A stretch of 64,000 bases of DNA, from contig NZ_LMTI01000003.1 in NCBI RefSeq assembly GCF_001510665.1, positions 645,039-709,038 of the forward strand. The letters are read 5' to 3'. A program made the translations under genes and the position numbers. Of this stretch, positions 63,244 through 64,000 are shown piece after piece (positions within the stretch are counted from its first letter, which is position 1; each line of letters begins with the position of its first letter). This DNA comes from Bacillus sp. FJAT-27445. Lineage in GTDB: Bacteria; Bacillota; Bacilli; Bacillales; Cytobacillaceae. The notes beneath the pieces were generated by a model that saw nothing but the letters and a program-made list of their open reading frames with translations, was not told the origin of the DNA and did not search any database.

Positions 63244-63370
63244 GTTGATTGGAGCGGAGGGCACCGACTCCGGCGGGATGCAGCGGCAAGGTGGAGACCC
63301 CGCAGGCGCGAGCGCCGAGGAGGCTTCACTGACGCCCCGCGGAAAGCGTGTGCCTGTAGTGGAAATCAAC
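63244..63370. repeat. dispersed Bacillaceae intergenic repeat, 127 bp
   Basis: The element begins GTTGATTGGAGCGGAGGGCAC and ends GTGTGCCTGTAGTGGAAATC-AAC, so its ends are inverted copies. The inner part has GGAGACCCCGCAGGCGCGAG, GAGGAGGC and CCCCGCGGAAAGCG. I recognise this as a structured repeat common between genes in many Bacillaceae genomes. Its function is unknown. It separates yfhA from yusV. Confidence 0.8.
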
Positions 63371-63469
63371 AGTTAAGTTTATGAGCCTATTAATATTTCT
63401 AATATGAGCAAGTTGACTTTTACCAACCCGCCACCGGATTTGCAAAAACGCGAAAAGGAGCTGTCTGAA

Positions 63470-64000
63470 TTGACGCATGCGCAAGCGATTGAAACGAAAG
63501 AGCTGTCCCTTTCCTACGGAGATACATTAATCATCAAAGAACTCGACCTGAAAATTCCTAAAGGTGAAATCACTGTGTTCATCGGAGGGAATGGCTGCGG
63601 GAAATCGACCCTTCTCCGCTCAATCGCGCGCCTCCTGAAGCCGAAATCAGGCAGCGTCCTGCTTGAAGGGACAGCCATTTCAAAGCTGTCGACAAGGGAA
63701 GTCGCCAAAAACATGGCTATCCTTCCCCAAACACCTGTCGCTCCAGAAGGCTTGACCGTCCTTCAGCTCGTAAAGCAAGGACGCTATCCGTATCAATCAT
63801 GGCTGAAGCAATGGTCCGAAGAAGATGAGCAGAAAGTGAACGATGCCCTAAAAGCAACAGGGCTTGAAGAACTGAAGGACCGTCCCGTCGATTCGTTGTC
63901 GGGCGGCCAGCGCCAGCGTGCATGGATTGCCATGACACTCGCCCAGGACACGGATATCCTGCTTCTTGACGAGCCGACAACGTATCTCGATATGACTCAT
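63470..64000 (+). CDS. yusV: iron-siderophore ABC ATPase, partial
   Basis: The first 177 residues of a FecE-type ATPase; the gene runs off the right edge. Walker A is GGNGCGKST, the Q-loop NMAILPQTP, the signature [17 protein letters not shown], Walker [16 protein letters not shown] 63470 ([12 protein letters not shown]) follows AAAAGGAG by nine bases. It completes the yfiY-yfiZ-yfhA system; in B. subtilis YusV serves several siderophore importers. Confidence 0.85.
   Translation, partial: MTHAQAIETKELSLSYGDTLIIKELDLKIPKGEITVFIGGNGCGKSTLLRSIARLLKPKSGSVLLEGTAISKLSTREVAKNMAILPQTPVAPEGLTVLQLVKQGRYPYQSWLKQWSEEDEQKVNDALKATGLEELKDRPVDSLSGGQRQRAWIAMTLAQDTDILLLDEPTTYLDMTH

Overview
The window reads as a chromosomal segment of an endospore-forming member of the Bacillaceae. 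The grounds are a gerA-type germination operon, a sigma-W flotillin operon (yuaF-floT), GlpP antitermination of glycerol genes, an L-box lysine leader, strong AAGGAGG-type ribosome sites and frequent TTG/GTG starts. No rRNA, tRNA, CRISPR array or prophage was seen. The only clear mobile element is a decayed TnpB-only insertion at the left edge.

Layout. 1-2.1 kb: tnpB relic and the 3' remnant of an ORF next to it. 2.2-18.3 kb: phosphate and glycerol supply, with a secreted alkaline phosphatase behind a PhoP-like box, glpP-glpK-glpD with two leader hairpins, a lipoprotein glycerophosphodiesterase, an MgtC-like membrane protein, and a ugpCAEB-ugpQ operon behind a cre-like site. A NERD protein, a VTT membrane protein and an MsrA-MsrB fusion lie inside this block. 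18.9-27.6 kb: a frameshifted acetyltransferase, a MoaD-like gene with a small partner gene (both products end in Gly-Gly), tandem nucleoside hydrolases, an EamA transporter, a methyltransferase, a tungsten-type aldehyde ferredoxin oxidoreductase (AOR) and a divergent MoeB/ThiF-like enzyme. 28-37.5 kb: cardiolipin synthase, NadE, a MASE3-PAS membrane protein, an L-box lysine transporter and tcyABC. 37.7-44.3 kb: two very small genes, yuaF-floT, flavodoxin, and a heavy-metal domain protein, atypical P1B ATPase and Crp/Fnr regulator. 44.7-52.0 kb: a two-component system, a diguanylate cyclase, a DnaA-box cluster, and tungstate uptake tupABC with an HTH-PBP regulator. 52.3-64 kb: azoreductase, UppP, RodA, gerABC and a Fur-controlled siderophore system (yfiY, yfiZ, yfhA, yusV) that runs off the right end.

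The genes work together in two obvious modules. One captures phosphate and glycerol phosphates: PhoA and the lipoprotein GDPD act outside, Ugp imports, UgpQ cleaves inside, and GlpK/GlpD feed glycolysis. The other is a dispersed tungsten-pterin module: TupABC and its regulator, the MoaD-like carrier and its partner, the MoeB-like activator, and AOR.

The most striking non-coding signal is a set of intergenic tandem arrays. Six arrays (five unrelated-looking types, one duplicated) keep a 21-bp period over at least four units, and two others have a 52-bp period, about 2 and 5 turns of B-DNA. Several share a GATAA/TTATC core. Other non-coding points are a family of hairpins with a conserved GGGGACG loop start but varying, still-paired stems, and seven DnaA-box-like sites in about 165 bp away from any dnaA gene. 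All functional statements come from reading the sequence. No database search was run.
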